From Pseudomonas sp. PH1b (GTDB lineage Bacteria > Pseudomonadota > Gammaproteobacteria > Pseudomonadales > Pseudomonadaceae), in the NCBI RefSeq assembly GCF_000633395.1, contig NZ_AYMU01000009.1, forward strand, positions 62,001-126,000: a stretch of 64,000 nucleotides of DNA. Reading direction: 5' to 3'. A model generated the notes under the pieces. That model made no database searches. It saw nothing but the letters and a program-made list of their open reading frames with translations, and was not told the origin of the DNA. This document shows positions 25,019 to 34,861 of this stretch, in pieces. Both the position numbers and the translations under genes were made by a program. Positions within the stretch are counted from its first letter, which is position 1, and every line of letters begins with the position of its first letter.

Positions 25019-28000
25019 TTGTTCAACGTCATTCCGCCACAGCCCGCGCGCGCCACAGCCCCTGGGCCGGCCTATCCTTTGCGCGGCACACTCAAAGGCG
25101 CACTGGCAACGCTGGTGCTGTTGCTCCTGGCCCTGTTGTTCTGGCAGTTGCTGGATCAACTGCAGCAAACCCGCAAGGACCAATATCAACATGCCATCGA
25201 CTACAGCGCCGACCTGGCCGACCACCTGAGCCTGAACCTGGCGCTCAATGCCCAGATTGCCCTCAACCTGCTGCCCATAGTCGAAGCCCCCCAGGATGCC
25301 CAGCAACAGCAGCAACTGCTGCACAAGCTTCAGCGCTCCCTGCCGGACGTGCGCAGCTTTGCCCTGCTGGACGCCAAGGGCCAGATCCTCGGCGACAGCG
25401 CTACCGACAGCCAGGATGCTCCCTGGCTCGCCGATCTGGTCCAGCGCAGCCGCTCCCAACGTTATTACTACAGCAACCCGGCCGACGGCTCGGTGGTGCA
25501 TGTGCTGCTGCGGCAGGCCAGTGGCGCGAGCCACGGCTTCTGGGTCCTGCGCATGGCCCCCAGTTTCCTGCAGACCCTGGTGCGCCAGAGCGAGGAAGGC
25601 TTCAAGCCGACCTGGGTGATCGAGAATCGCCTGAGCCGCCAGGTGATCAAGCGTGACGAGCGCAGTACCCCCACTCCGGGCATGCTGGACCCCGACGAAG
25701 TGGCCAGCAGCGTCCTGCTGGTCCCCCTGAGCAACAGCGACTGGCAACTGCGCGGCCTGTTCGACGAGCGCGCGGTGATCGAGGAACTGCTGCCGGCCTT
25801 TATCGGCAAGTGCCTGCTGGGCCTGGCCTTCTCCCTGCTGCCGGTGATTGCCCTGCTGAACATGCGGCGCCGCCAGCGCCAATTGCATGAGGGCCGGCGG
25901 CGCTACCAGGACATTTTCGAAGGCACCGGCGTAGCCCTGTGCGTCCTGGACATCGCCGGGTTGCCGGGGGTTCTCGAAAAACATCACCTGCACAACAGCG
26001 ACCAGCTCAAGCAGTGGCAGAACGACCACCCGGACCACCGCCGCCAATTGCTGCAGGAACTGCGCATCACCGAAGTCAACCAGGTGGCCCTGCGCCTGCT
26101 CAATGTCGAATCCAGCGACCAGGCCTGGCAACTGTTGATCGAGGGCTGCCCGAACAATGGCAACGCCATCGGCAGCCAGTTGCTGGAAGCCGTGGTCAGC
26201 CAGCAGAAACAGCTGGAGCTGGAAATCAAGCTCGGCGACGCCCAGGGCCACGACCAGCACCTGTGGCTGGTACTGCGCCTGCCGGAAGACCTGGCCGACT
26301 ACAACGCAGTGATCCTCAGCATCAGCGACATCACCAGCCGCAAGCTGATCGAGCTGTCACTGCTGGAGCGCGAAGGCTTCTGGTCGGATGTGGTGCGCAC
26401 CGTACCCGATCACCTGTACGTGCAGGACGTGATCAGCCAGCGGATGATCTTCAGCAACCACCACCTGGGCCAGACCCTGGGCTACAACAAGACCGAACTG
26501 CACCAGATGGGCGAGTACTTCTGGGAGATCCTCCTGCACCCGGAGGACGCCGATCTCTATCACCGCCTGCGCCAGGAACAACGACATTCGGCCTATGCCC
26601 AACTGCTGCAATGCCAACTGCGCTTTCGCCATCGCAGCGGTCAATGGCGACGCTTCGAAATCCGTGAACAGGCCCTGGCCCGGGATCGCTACAACCAGGT
26701 GACGCGGATCATCGGTGTAGCCAAGGACATCACCGACCAGATCGAGGCCAGCGAATCCCTGCGTGACAGCGAGCAACGCTACCGCATGCTCGCCGAAAGC
26801 ATCAGCGACGTGATCTTCTCCACCGACAGCAAGCTCTCGCTGAACTACGTCAGCCCTTCGGTGCACGCGGTGCTTGGCTACGACGTGGAGTGGATTTTCC
26901 AGAACGGCTGGCAGTCGACCATTGCCAACCCGCAGCAGTTGACCGGCATCTATACCCTGATGGACCGAGTCAGCAAGGCCCTGGACAAACCCGAGCAACT
27001 GGCGCAACTGCGCAGCCAGGTGCAGACCCAGCTGTTCCTGTTCGACTGCCTGCGGGCCGACGGTCGCAAGATCCCCATCGAACTGCGCCTGGTGCTGGTC
27101 TGGGACGAGCATGGCGCCTTCGAGGGCGTGCTCGGCGTGGGTCGCGACATCAGCCAGCAGCGCCGAGCAGAGAAAGACCTGCGCATGGCGGCCACGGTAT
27201 TCGAGCATTCGACCTCGGCGATCCTGATCACCGACCCCGCCGGCTACATTGTCCAGGCCAACGAAGCCTTCAGCCGGGTCAGCGGGTACGCGGTTTCCCA
27301 AGTGCTCGACCAACTGCCGAACATGCTCACCGTGGATGACCAGCAGGAAGCCCACCTGCGCTATGTGCTCAAGCAGTTGAACCAGCACAGCACCTGGGAA
27401 GGCGAAGTCTGGCTCAAGCGCCGCAATGGCGAGCACTACCCGGCCTGGGTCGGGATCACCGCAGTGCTCGACGACGAAGGCGACCTGGCCAGCTACGTGT
27501 GCTTCTTCAGCGACATCAGCGAGCGCAAGGCCAGCGAACAGCGCATCCACCGCCTGGCCTACTACGACGCCCTGACTCACCTGCCCAACCGCACCCTGTT
27601 CCAGGATCGCCTGCACACCGCCCTGCAATCGGCCGAACGGCAGAAGTCCTGGGTGGTGCTGATGTTCCTCGACCTGGACCGTTTCAAGCCGATCAACGAC
27701 TCCCTGGGCCATGCCGCCGGCGACCGCATGCTCAAGGAAATGGCCACTCGCCTGCTGGGCTGCGTCGACGATGACGACACCGTGGCGCGCATGGGCGGCG
27801 ACGAGTTCACCTTGCTCCTGCAACCGCGCGCCAGCCGTGACATAGCCCTGAACCGGGCAATCCACGTGGCCGAGCAGATCCTTGCCAGCCTGGTGACACC
27901 ATTCGTCCTGGAAGGCCGCGAGTTCTTCGTCACCGCCAGTATCGGCATCGCCCTGAGCCCTCAGGACGGCAACGAACTGAGCCAGTTGATGAAGAACGCC

Positions 28001-28867
28001 GACACCGCGATGTACCACGCCAAGGAACGCGGCAAGAACAACTTCCAGTTCTACCAGGCCGACATGAACGCCAGCGCCCTGGAGCGCCTGGAACTGGAAA
28101 GCGACCTGCGCCATGCCCTGGAACAGGAAGAGTTCGTGCTGTATTACCAGCCACAGTTCAGCGGCGACGGCAAACGCCTGACCGGCGCCGAGGCGCTGCT
28201 GCGCTGGCGCCATCCGCGGCGCGGGCTGGTGCCGCCGGGAGATTTCATCCCGGTCCTCGAAGAACTGGGGCTGGTGGTGGATGTCGGCGACTGGGTGATC
28301 AGCGAAGCCTGCCGCCAGCTCAAGGCCTGGCACCAGGCCAAGGTGCGGGTGCCAAAGGTTTCGGTGAACATCTCGGCCCGGCAATTCTCCGACGGCCACC
28401 TGGGCATGCGCATCGCCACCATCCTCAAGGACACCGGCCTGCCGCCGGCCTGCCTGGAGCTGGAGCTGACCGAGAGCATCCTGATGCGCGAAGTCAGCGA
28501 AGCGATGCAGATCCTCGACGGCCTGAAGAACCTCGGCCTGAGCATCGCGGTGGACGACTTCGGCACCGGCTACTCCTCGCTGAACTACCTCAAGCAGTTC
28601 CCCATCGACGTGCTGAAGATCGACCGCACCTTCGTCGATGGCCTGCCGTCCGGCGAGCAGGACGCGCAGATCGCCCGGGCCATCATCGCCATGGCCCACA
28701 GCCTGAACCTGGCGGTGATCGCCGAAGGGGTGGAGACCCATGAACAACTGGATTTCCTCCGCGAGCACGGTTGCGACGAAGTCCAGGGCTACCTGTTCGG
28801 CCGCCCGATGCCGGCCAACCGCTTCGAGGCCCAGTTCAGCAACGACGCCCTGTTCATGTTCGATTGA
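25019..28867 (+). CDS. morA: MorA-type c-di-GMP sensor protein (PAS-GGDEF-EAL)
   Basis: This 1282-residue membrane protein is likely the pseudomonad motility and biofilm regulator MorA. A membrane helix lies at about 26-46, a periplasmic sensor region to about 260, and a second helix at about 263-283. Several PAS domains fill about 300-855. The GGDEF domain has an intact MGGDEF near 925; the RxxD inhibitory site is absent (DDDD instead). The EAL domain has an intact AEALLRW near 1057 and DDFGTGYSS near 1180, so both synthesis and hydrolysis of c-di-GMP appear possible. The start is a TTG with AGGA 8 nt upstream. Next to glyA, as in P. aeruginosa. Confidence 0.92.
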   Translation: MFNVIPPQPARATAPGPAYPLRGTLKGALATLVLLLLALLFWQLLDQLQQTRKDQYQHAIDYSADLADHLSLNLALNAQIALNLLPIVEAPQDAQQQQQLLHKLQRSLPDVRSFALLDAKGQILGDSATDSQDAPWLADLVQRSRSQRYYYSNPADGSVVHVLLRQASGASHGFWVLRMAPSFLQTLVRQSEEGFKPTWVIENRLSRQVIKRDERSTPTPGMLDPDEVASSVLLVPLSNSDWQLRGLFDERAVIEELLPAFIGKCLLGLAFSLLPVIALLNMRRRQRQLHEGRRRYQDIFEGTGVALCVLDIAGLPGVLEKHHLHNSDQLKQWQNDHPDHRRQLLQELRITEVNQVALRLLNVESSDQAWQLLIEGCPNNGNAIGSQLLEAVVSQQKQLELEIKLGDAQGHDQHLWLVLRLPEDLADYNAVILSISDITSRKLIELSLLEREGFWSDVVRTVPDHLYVQDVISQRMIFSNHHLGQTLGYNKTELHQMGEYFWEILLHPEDADLYHRLRQEQRHSAYAQLLQCQLRFRHRSGQWRRFEIREQALARDRYNQVTRIIGVAKDITDQIEASESLRDSEQRYRMLAESISDVIFSTDSKLSLNYVSPSVHAVLGYDVEWIFQNGWQSTIANPQQLTGIYTLMDRVSKALDKPEQLAQLRSQVQTQLFLFDCLRADGRKIPIELRLVLVWDEHGAFEGVLGVGRDISQQRRAEKDLRMAATVFEHSTSAILITDPAGYIVQANEAFSRVSGYAVSQVLDQLPNMLTVDDQQEAHLRYVLKQLNQHSTWEGEVWLKRRNGEHYPAWVGITAVLDDEGDLASYVCFFSDISERKASEQRIHRLAYYDALTHLPNRTLFQDRLHTALQSAERQKSWVVLMFLDLDRFKPINDSLGHAAGDRMLKEMATRLLGCVDDDDTVARMGGDEFTLLLQPRASRDIALNRAIHVAEQILASLVTPFVLEGREFFVTASIGIALSPQDGNELSQLMKNADTAMYHAKERGKNNFQFYQADMNASALERLELESDLRHALEQEEFVLYYQPQFSGDGKRLTGAEALLRWRHPRRGLVPPGDFIPVLEELGLVVDVGDWVISEACRQLKAWHQAKVRVPKVSVNISARQFSDGHLGMRIATILKDTGLPPACLELELTESILMREVSEAMQILDGLKNLGLSIAVDDFGTGYSSLNYLKQFPIDVLKIDRTFVDGLPSGEQDAQIARAIIAMAHSLNLAVIAEGVETHEQLDFLREHGCDEVQGYLFGRPMPANRFEAQFSNDALFMFD

Positions 28868-28879
28868 CCCCGACCCTCT

Positions 28880-28943
28880 GTAGGAGCCGGCTTGTCGGCG
28901 AAGGCGCTCTCAGGGGCCTCTTCGCTGGCAAGCCAGCTCCTAC
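28880..28943. repeat. REP pair (inverted REP palindromes)
   Basis: GTAGGAGCCGGCTTGTCGGC and its inverted partner GCTGGCAAGCCAGCTCCTAC form a two-REP unit between morA and glyA, related to those at 34561, 40406, 45191 and 54499. Confidence 0.85.
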
Positions 28944-29062
28944 GGGAGCTAAGCCGTGACGTGAAGGCCACTTGTCTGCGACATGATGTCCTTTCATATG
29001 CCATCTAAAACCCATTGGGTTAGAATGCCTCCCTTTTCTGCCCCCGATCCTTGAGGACCGCC

Positions 29063-30316
<1,254 letters not shown>

Positions 30317-30340
30317 TCAACCCGCAGATCGCAGCCCCAA

Positions 30341-30368
30341 AAAAGCCCGGCCCTGTGCCGGGCTTTTT
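30341..30368 (+). terminator. Rho-independent terminator of glyA
   Basis: An 11-bp stem (AAAAGCCCGGC with GCCGGGCTTTT) and a 5-nt loop, followed by further Ts. Confidence 0.93.
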
Positions 30369-30535
30369 CATGCCCGCAAGACCACCATCAGCCGCAACTA
30401 CCCGCTTGCGCCTGAAACGAGCCAGGGCCCCGGAACAGACGCAACCCTGGCTACTGGCAACAGGCTTGCAACCCGAGCGCCCAATCTGCCGGGGCAATGG
30501 CCTGGATTTACCGGACAGGCGCCAAAGGCCGAACG

Positions 30536-30633
30536 ACTGGTAAGACCGGTCATGCCAATTTTTATATTTCCTCTTGTAAACCCGCAAAACCCGAGCGTAG
30601 ACTGCGCCTGCACTGGACATACCGGTAAGACCA
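30536..30633 (+). promoter_or_regulatory. Promoter with two FadR-type operators for the symporter
   Basis: Two palindromic sites share the core GGTAAGACC: 30539-30547 (in ACTGGTAAGACCGGT) and 30624-30632 (in ACCGGTAAGACCA). The form GGT-N3-ACC is that of FadR/LldR/PdhR-type operators. Centres are about 85 bp apart, close to eight helical turns. Between them a possible promoter is TTGTAA (30574) and TAGACT (30598). The FadR-family genes downstream are the likely regulators. The remaining interval to 30706 holds no gene. Confidence 0.5.
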
Positions 30634-30706
30634 CAATAATTAAGTCCTCCATCCGCAATGCCTCCCAGGCTCGCGGCAGACAGGACACCGACCAGGATTC
30701 CTCCCC

Positions 30707-32020
30707 ATGCTCAGATGGTGCTCGCGTTCGATTTTCCTCCAGGTTGTTCTCGGACTGATGCTCGGCATCGTTTGCGGACTCACCCTTCCCGAATACTCCT
30801 CACAGCTCAAACCGCTGGGCGACGGCTTTATCAAGCTGATCAAGATGCTGATCGGCCTGATCGTGTTCTGCGTGGTGGTCAGCGGCATTTCCGGTGCCGG
30901 CGACCTGAAGAAAGTCGGCCGCATCGGCCTGAAATCGGTGATCTACTTCGAGATTCTCACCACCATCGCCCTGGTGATCGGCCTGATCATGGCCTTCAGC
31001 ACCGGCATCGGCAGCGGCGCCAACATCCACCTGGAGCAGTTGTCCACGGCGGACATGGGCGACATCGCCCAGCGCGGCCAGCACATGCACACCACCACCC
31101 AGTTCCTCATGGACTTGATTCCCACCTCGGTGATCGGCGCCTTCGCCGAGAACAACATCCTCCAGGTGCTGCTGTTCTCGGTGCTGTTCGGCAGCGCCCT
31201 GAACCTGGTGGGCGAGGCGGCTTCCGGCATCTCGCGCCTGATCAATGAGTTGAGCCACGTGATCTTCCGCATCATGGGCATGATCGTGCGCCTGGCGCCC
31301 ATCGGTGTGTTCGGCGCCATCGCCTTCACCACCAGCAAATACGGCCTGGATTCGCTGCAGCACCTGGGCAGCCTGGTGGGCCTGTTCTACCTGACCTGCT
31401 TCGCTTTCGTCGCGGTGATCCTGGGCATTGTCATGCGCGTCTCGGGCCTGCGCATGCTGCCCTTCCTCAAGTACCTGCGCGAAGAACTGCTGATCGTCCT
31501 CGGCACCGCCTCCTCCGATGCCGTGCTGCCGCAGATCATGCGCAAGCTGGAGCACCTGGGGATCGGCAGCTCTACCGTGGGCCTGGTGATTCCCACCGGC
31601 TACTCGTTCAACCTGGACGGCTTCTCCATCTACCTGACCCTGGCCATTGTCTTCATTGCCAACGCCACCGGTACGCCGCTGTCGATGTCGGACCTGCTGA
31701 CCATCCTCCTGGTGTCGCTGATCACCTCCAAGGGTGCCCACGGCATTCCCGGTTCGGCCCTGGTGATCCTGGCGGCGACCCTGACCGCGATCCCGGCGAT
31801 TCCGGTGGTGGGCCTGGTGCTGGTGCTGGCAGTGGACTGGTTCATGGGCATCGGCCGCGCCCTGACCAACCTGATCGGCAACTGCGTGGCCACCGTCGCC
31901 ATCGCCCGCTGGGAGAAGGACATCGATGTGCAGCGCGCCAACAAGGTCCTGAGCGGTCAGCAAGGCTATGCCTTCCAGCCGCGCAAACCCCTGGCAGCCG
32001 CCCACCAGCAGGAATTTTGA
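30707..32020 (+). CDS. Dicarboxylate/amino acid:cation symporter, DctA-like
   Basis: The 437-residue protein is a DAACS-family transporter. It has about eight membrane helices and the family segments SSDAVLPQIM, VVGLVIPTGYSFNLDG-like (GLVIPTGYSFNLDGFSIY), TSKGAHG and RALTNLIGNCVATVAIARW. This last region is very close to DctA, so a C4-dicarboxylate or related acid taken up with protons or sodium is likely. The reentrant-loop motif reads KGAHGIPGS rather than AGVTGS as in DctA, so the substrate may differ. Transcribed before two FadR/GntR regulators. Confidence 0.85.
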   Translation: MLRWCSRSIFLQVVLGLMLGIVCGLTLPEYSSQLKPLGDGFIKLIKMLIGLIVFCVVVSGISGAGDLKKVGRIGLKSVIYFEILTTIALVIGLIMAFSTGIGSGANIHLEQLSTADMGDIAQRGQHMHTTTQFLMDLIPTSVIGAFAENNILQVLLFSVLFGSALNLVGEAASGISRLINELSHVIFRIMGMIVRLAPIGVFGAIAFTTSKYGLDSLQHLGSLVGLFYLTCFAFVAVILGIVMRVSGLRMLPFLKYLREELLIVLGTASSDAVLPQIMRKLEHLGIGSSTVGLVIPTGYSFNLDGFSIYLTLAIVFIANATGTPLSMSDLLTILLVSLITSKGAHGIPGSALVILAATLTAIPAIPVVGLVLVLAVDWFMGIGRALTNLIGNCVATVAIARWEKDIDVQRANKVLSGQQGYAFQPRKPLAAAHQQEF

Positions 32021-32099
32021 TCCAACCTTGTGCCTGCCCCGGGCAGGCACAACAATCAGCGCGCACACTTCGCGCTACCGACAGTTCATGGAGTCAACA

Positions 32100-32810
32100 G
32101 TGATCAGCTCGTCAACGGTTGTGAATTCAGTGGTAGAAAAGCTCCGGGCCGCCCTGGCCCGTGGCCAGTGGCGCTCCGGCGACATGCTGCCTGGGCAACG
32201 TGAATTGGCCGAGCAACTGGGCATCAGCCGTCCCAGCCTGCGCGAAGCGGTGATCGTCCTGGAAACCCTGGGCCTGGTGCGCTCCATGCCCGGCAAGGGC
32301 GTGGTGGTGCTGGAAGCGCCCCTGGACGAAGCACAGAGCAGCGACTCGGTGGCCGGCGCCAGCCTCGAAGATGTGCTGCAACTGCGCTACACCCTGGAGC
32401 CCTTTATCGTCGGGCTGGTGGCGCAATCCATCAGCAGCAAGGAAGTCGGCCAGTTGCGCCTGACCCTGATGGACATGCGCGAAGCCCTGGAGGCCGGCGA
32501 CAGCGAGGCTGGGGTCAACGCCTACATCGCCTTCCACGAAGAACTGTTCACCCTGACTTCCAACCCGATCTTCCAGAACGTGGTGCAGCAGACCAGCAAT
32601 GCCCTCAAGCAAAGTGCGCAGATCCTGCGTAACTCGCCGGAGCACCTGGCCGAGCGCCTGGAGGAAAATGAAGCGGTGGTGCGGGCGATCCGCAACAAGA
32701 ACAGTGCCCTGGCCAGCGCCGAGATGCGTCGGCACATCCTCCAGGAAGGCCAGCGCATGGGCATCGAACTGAATATTCCGGACGATCACCTGGGCCCCAA
32801 CGCCTCGTAA
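32100..32810 (+). CDS. FadR-family transcriptional regulator
   Basis: The protein has 236 residues from GTG 32100, chosen because GGAG lies 6 nt upstream; ATG 32088 would add four residues without a ribosome site. The winged helix is at about 15-65 (GQRELAEQLGISRPSLREAVIVLETLGLV), followed by an FCD ligand domain with the metal-binding-type residues of this class (LRYTLEP, AYIAFHEELFTLT, AEMRRHI). It is probably the regulator of the symporter upstream, binding the two GGTAAGACC sites; the ligand is likely the transported acid. Confidence 0.87.
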   Translation: MISSSTVVNSVVEKLRAALARGQWRSGDMLPGQRELAEQLGISRPSLREAVIVLETLGLVRSMPGKGVVVLEAPLDEAQSSDSVAGASLEDVLQLRYTLEPFIVGLVAQSISSKEVGQLRLTLMDMREALEAGDSEAGVNAYIAFHEELFTLTSNPIFQNVVQQTSNALKQSAQILRNSPEHLAERLEENEAVVRAIRNKNSALASAEMRRHILQEGQRMGIELNIPDDHLGPNAS

Positions 32811-32846
32811 TCACCCCCGTGTCAGCAACTGGACTGGAGACAGGCC

Positions 32847-33542
32847 ATGGTCAGCTACGCCCTGAAAAACAACCCCTTCACCCGGGTGGCCAGCCTGCCC
32901 CGGCGGCCGTGCGGCGAAAAGAAACTGCTGGTCGATGACGTCTACCCGCAGATCTTCGACGCCATTCTCGAACTGCGCATCGCCCCCGGCAGCCGCTTCA
33001 CCGAGGACAGCCTGGGCCAGGCCTTCGGCGTCAGCCGCAGCATCATCCGCCAGGTGCTGGCACGCCTGTCGCACCAGCAGGTGATCATCCTGCGGCCCAA
33101 TCATCGGCCCCAGGTAGCGGCGCCGGATCAGGAGCAGACCCGGCAGATCCTGCACGCTCGGCGCCTCACGGAAACCACCTTGGTACACCTGGCCTGCCAG
33201 CAACCCCGGCAGCAGCTGCAGCCCCTGCGTCAGTTGATCGCCCGGGAGCGCGAGGCCATCGAGCGTGATCAGCGCGGACCGGCGATCCGGCTTTCCGGGG
33301 AGTTTCACTTGCAACTGGCACAGATCGCCGGCAACGGGCCCCTGGCCCAGTTCCTCGGCAGCCTGGTGCCGCTGACCTCCCTGGCCATCGCCCAGTTCGG
33401 AGGCCTGGCCCGCCACTCCTGTGCCTGGCAGGAGCACTCAGCCCTGGTCGACGCGTTGCAGGCGGCTGACGCCAGCAAGGCCGAGAGCCTGATGAACCAG
33501 CACCTGGATCATCTGCAGCTGCGATTGCTGGGCGACCTGTAG
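32847..33542 (+). CDS. GntR-family transcriptional regulator (FCD type)
   Basis: 231 residues with GGAGA 7 nt before ATG. The N-terminal winged helix (SRFTEDSLGQAFGVSRSIIRQVLARL, about 48-75) is followed by an FCD-like helical domain ending at about 220 (EFHLQLAQIAGNG). It follows the FadR-type gene by 36 nt. Two regulators after one transporter suggest that one controls a different, distant pathway; the ligand is unknown. It converges with yjiA. Confidence 0.82.
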   Translation: MVSYALKNNPFTRVASLPRRPCGEKKLLVDDVYPQIFDAILELRIAPGSRFTEDSLGQAFGVSRSIIRQVLARLSHQQVIILRPNHRPQVAAPDQEQTRQILHARRLTETTLVHLACQQPRQQLQPLRQLIAREREAIERDQRGPAIRLSGEFHLQLAQIAGNGPLAQFLGSLVPLTSLAIAQFGGLARHSCAWQEHSALVDALQAADASKAESLMNQHLDHLQLRLLGDL

Positions 33543-33563
33543 CAGCCGGCTGGCTGGCGCAAC

Positions 33564-34535
33564 CTACTGCGCCAGCATCCGGGCGAACCCTTCGCGGATC
33601 TTTGCTTCCGGCAGGTCATCGGCGATGAACACCATTACGCTCTCTCGCCCCTCCTCTGCAGCCCACTCGGTGTCCCAATCGAAACCGTAGAGCTTGAGCA
33701 CGCCCTGGAACACCATGCGCCGGGGTTCATCGATGATGTTCAGTACGCCCTTGTAGCGCAGCAACTGCTTGCCGTGGTCTTCCAGCAGCTCATTCATGAA
33801 TTCGCTGAGGCAGTCCAGGTCCAGGGGCTGCTCGGTGCGCAGCACCAGGCTGGAAATCCGATCCACCGAGGGAGCCTTGCTCACTGGTCGCAGGCTGATG
33901 CCGCCGCCCAGGTCGGCATTGAGGTTGAAGCCGCGGACATCCAGCAGCTCGGCCAGGTCGATCCTGCCGTGCTCCACCACCCGGATAGGCGCCCGGCGGT
34001 TGATCCGGGTCAGGCGCTGGCTGAGGGCTTCGAACGTTGCCTCGTCCACCAGGTCGCGCTTGCTCACCAGCAGCCGGTCGGCAAAGCCGATCTGTGCCTG
34101 GGCAATGGTGTGAGTCAGGTGGAACTCGGCGTGCTTGGCGTCCACCAGGGTGATGATGCCGTCGAGGAGGTAGCGCTCGCGCAGCTCTTCATCGATGAAG
34201 AAGGTCTGGGCCACCGGCGCCGGATCGGCCAGCCCGGTGCACTCGATCACCAACCGGTCGAAGGCGATCTCGCCGCTGTCCAGGCGCTCCAGCAGCAGGT
34301 ACAGGGCCTTGGTCAGGTCAGTGTGGATGGTGCAGCAGACGCAACCATTGGACAGGGTCATGACCTGTACCGGCTCGTCCCCCAGCAACTGGGTGTCGAT
34401 ACCGGCGTCGCTGAATTCGTTTTCGATCACGGCGATTTTCAGGCCGTGCTCGGCCTTGAGCAGGTGGCGCAGCAAGGTGGTCTTGCCGGCGCCGAGAAAA
34501 CCGCTGAGCACAGTGACGGGAATAGGATTTTGCAA
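33564..34535 (-). CDS. yjiA: CobW/P47K-family GTPase YjiA
   Basis: A metal-handling GTPase of the COG0523 group. TTG at 34535 is taken as start: GGGAG lies 8 nt upstream, and it gives the usual N-terminus MQNPIPVTVLSGFLGAGKTT; the GTG at 34550 has no ribosome site. Walker A is GFLGAGKTT, the metal-binding CxCC motif is CVCC near residue 63, and the C-terminal CobW domain starts near 230. In the same minus-strand group as YjiX and CstA, an arrangement conserved in enterobacteria and pseudomonads. Confidence 0.92.
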   Translation of the reverse strand: MQNPIPVTVLSGFLGAGKTTLLRHLLKAEHGLKIAVIENEFSDAGIDTQLLGDEPVQVMTLSNGCVCCTIHTDLTKALYLLLERLDSGEIAFDRLVIECTGLADPAPVAQTFFIDEELRERYLLDGIITLVDAKHAEFHLTHTIAQAQIGFADRLLVSKRDLVDEATFEALSQRLTRINRRAPIRVVEHGRIDLAELLDVRGFNLNADLGGGISLRPVSKAPSVDRISSLVLRTEQPLDLDCLSEFMNELLEDHGKQLLRYKGVLNIIDEPRRMVFQGVLKLYGFDWDTEWAAEEGRESVMVFIADDLPEAKIREGFARMLAQ

Positions 34536-34560
34536 AACAGGATCTCCCACGCATAAAACG

Positions 34561-34624
34561 CAGGAGCCGGCTTGTCGGCGATGGCGTCCGAAGAATCGCT
34601 ATCGCCGGCAAGCCGGCTCCTACC
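34561..34624. repeat. REP pair between yjiX and yjiA
   Basis: AGGAGCCGGCTTGTCGGCGA and the inverted GCCGGCAAGCCGGCTCCTAC flank a short spacer. It lies between two co-directional genes and might affect their relative expression. Confidence 0.85.
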
Positions 34625-34648
34625 TGGGTGTGGCTCAAACGCTGTGTT

Positions 34649-34846
34649 TCAACAGCACTTCGGACCGCCCTTGCCGCCGTACCGGGCTTCCTGGCGTTCA
34701 CGGAAGAACGCCTCGTACGACATCACCGGCTTGTCCGGGTGCTTGGTTTGCATATGCTCGACGTAGTTGTCGTAGTCGGGCATGCCGACCATCAGGCGCG
34801 CGGCCTGACCGAGGTATTTACCGAGGCGACTCAGGTCATTGAACAT
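34649..34846 (-). CDS. yjiX: YbdD/YjiX family small protein
   Basis: A 65-residue protein of the YbdD/YjiX family (DUF466), ending KGGPKCC with the characteristic two cysteines, and containing MVGMPDYDNYVEHM. It always accompanies CstA/BtsT transporters and is thought to be needed for their function. It lies 15 nt downstream of cstA and is presumably cotranscribed. Confidence 0.93.
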   Translation of the reverse strand: MFNDLSRLGKYLGQAARLMVGMPDYDNYVEHMQTKHPDKPVMSYEAFFRERQEARYGGKGGPKCC

Positions 34847-34861
34847 GCTTGCAATCCTCTC

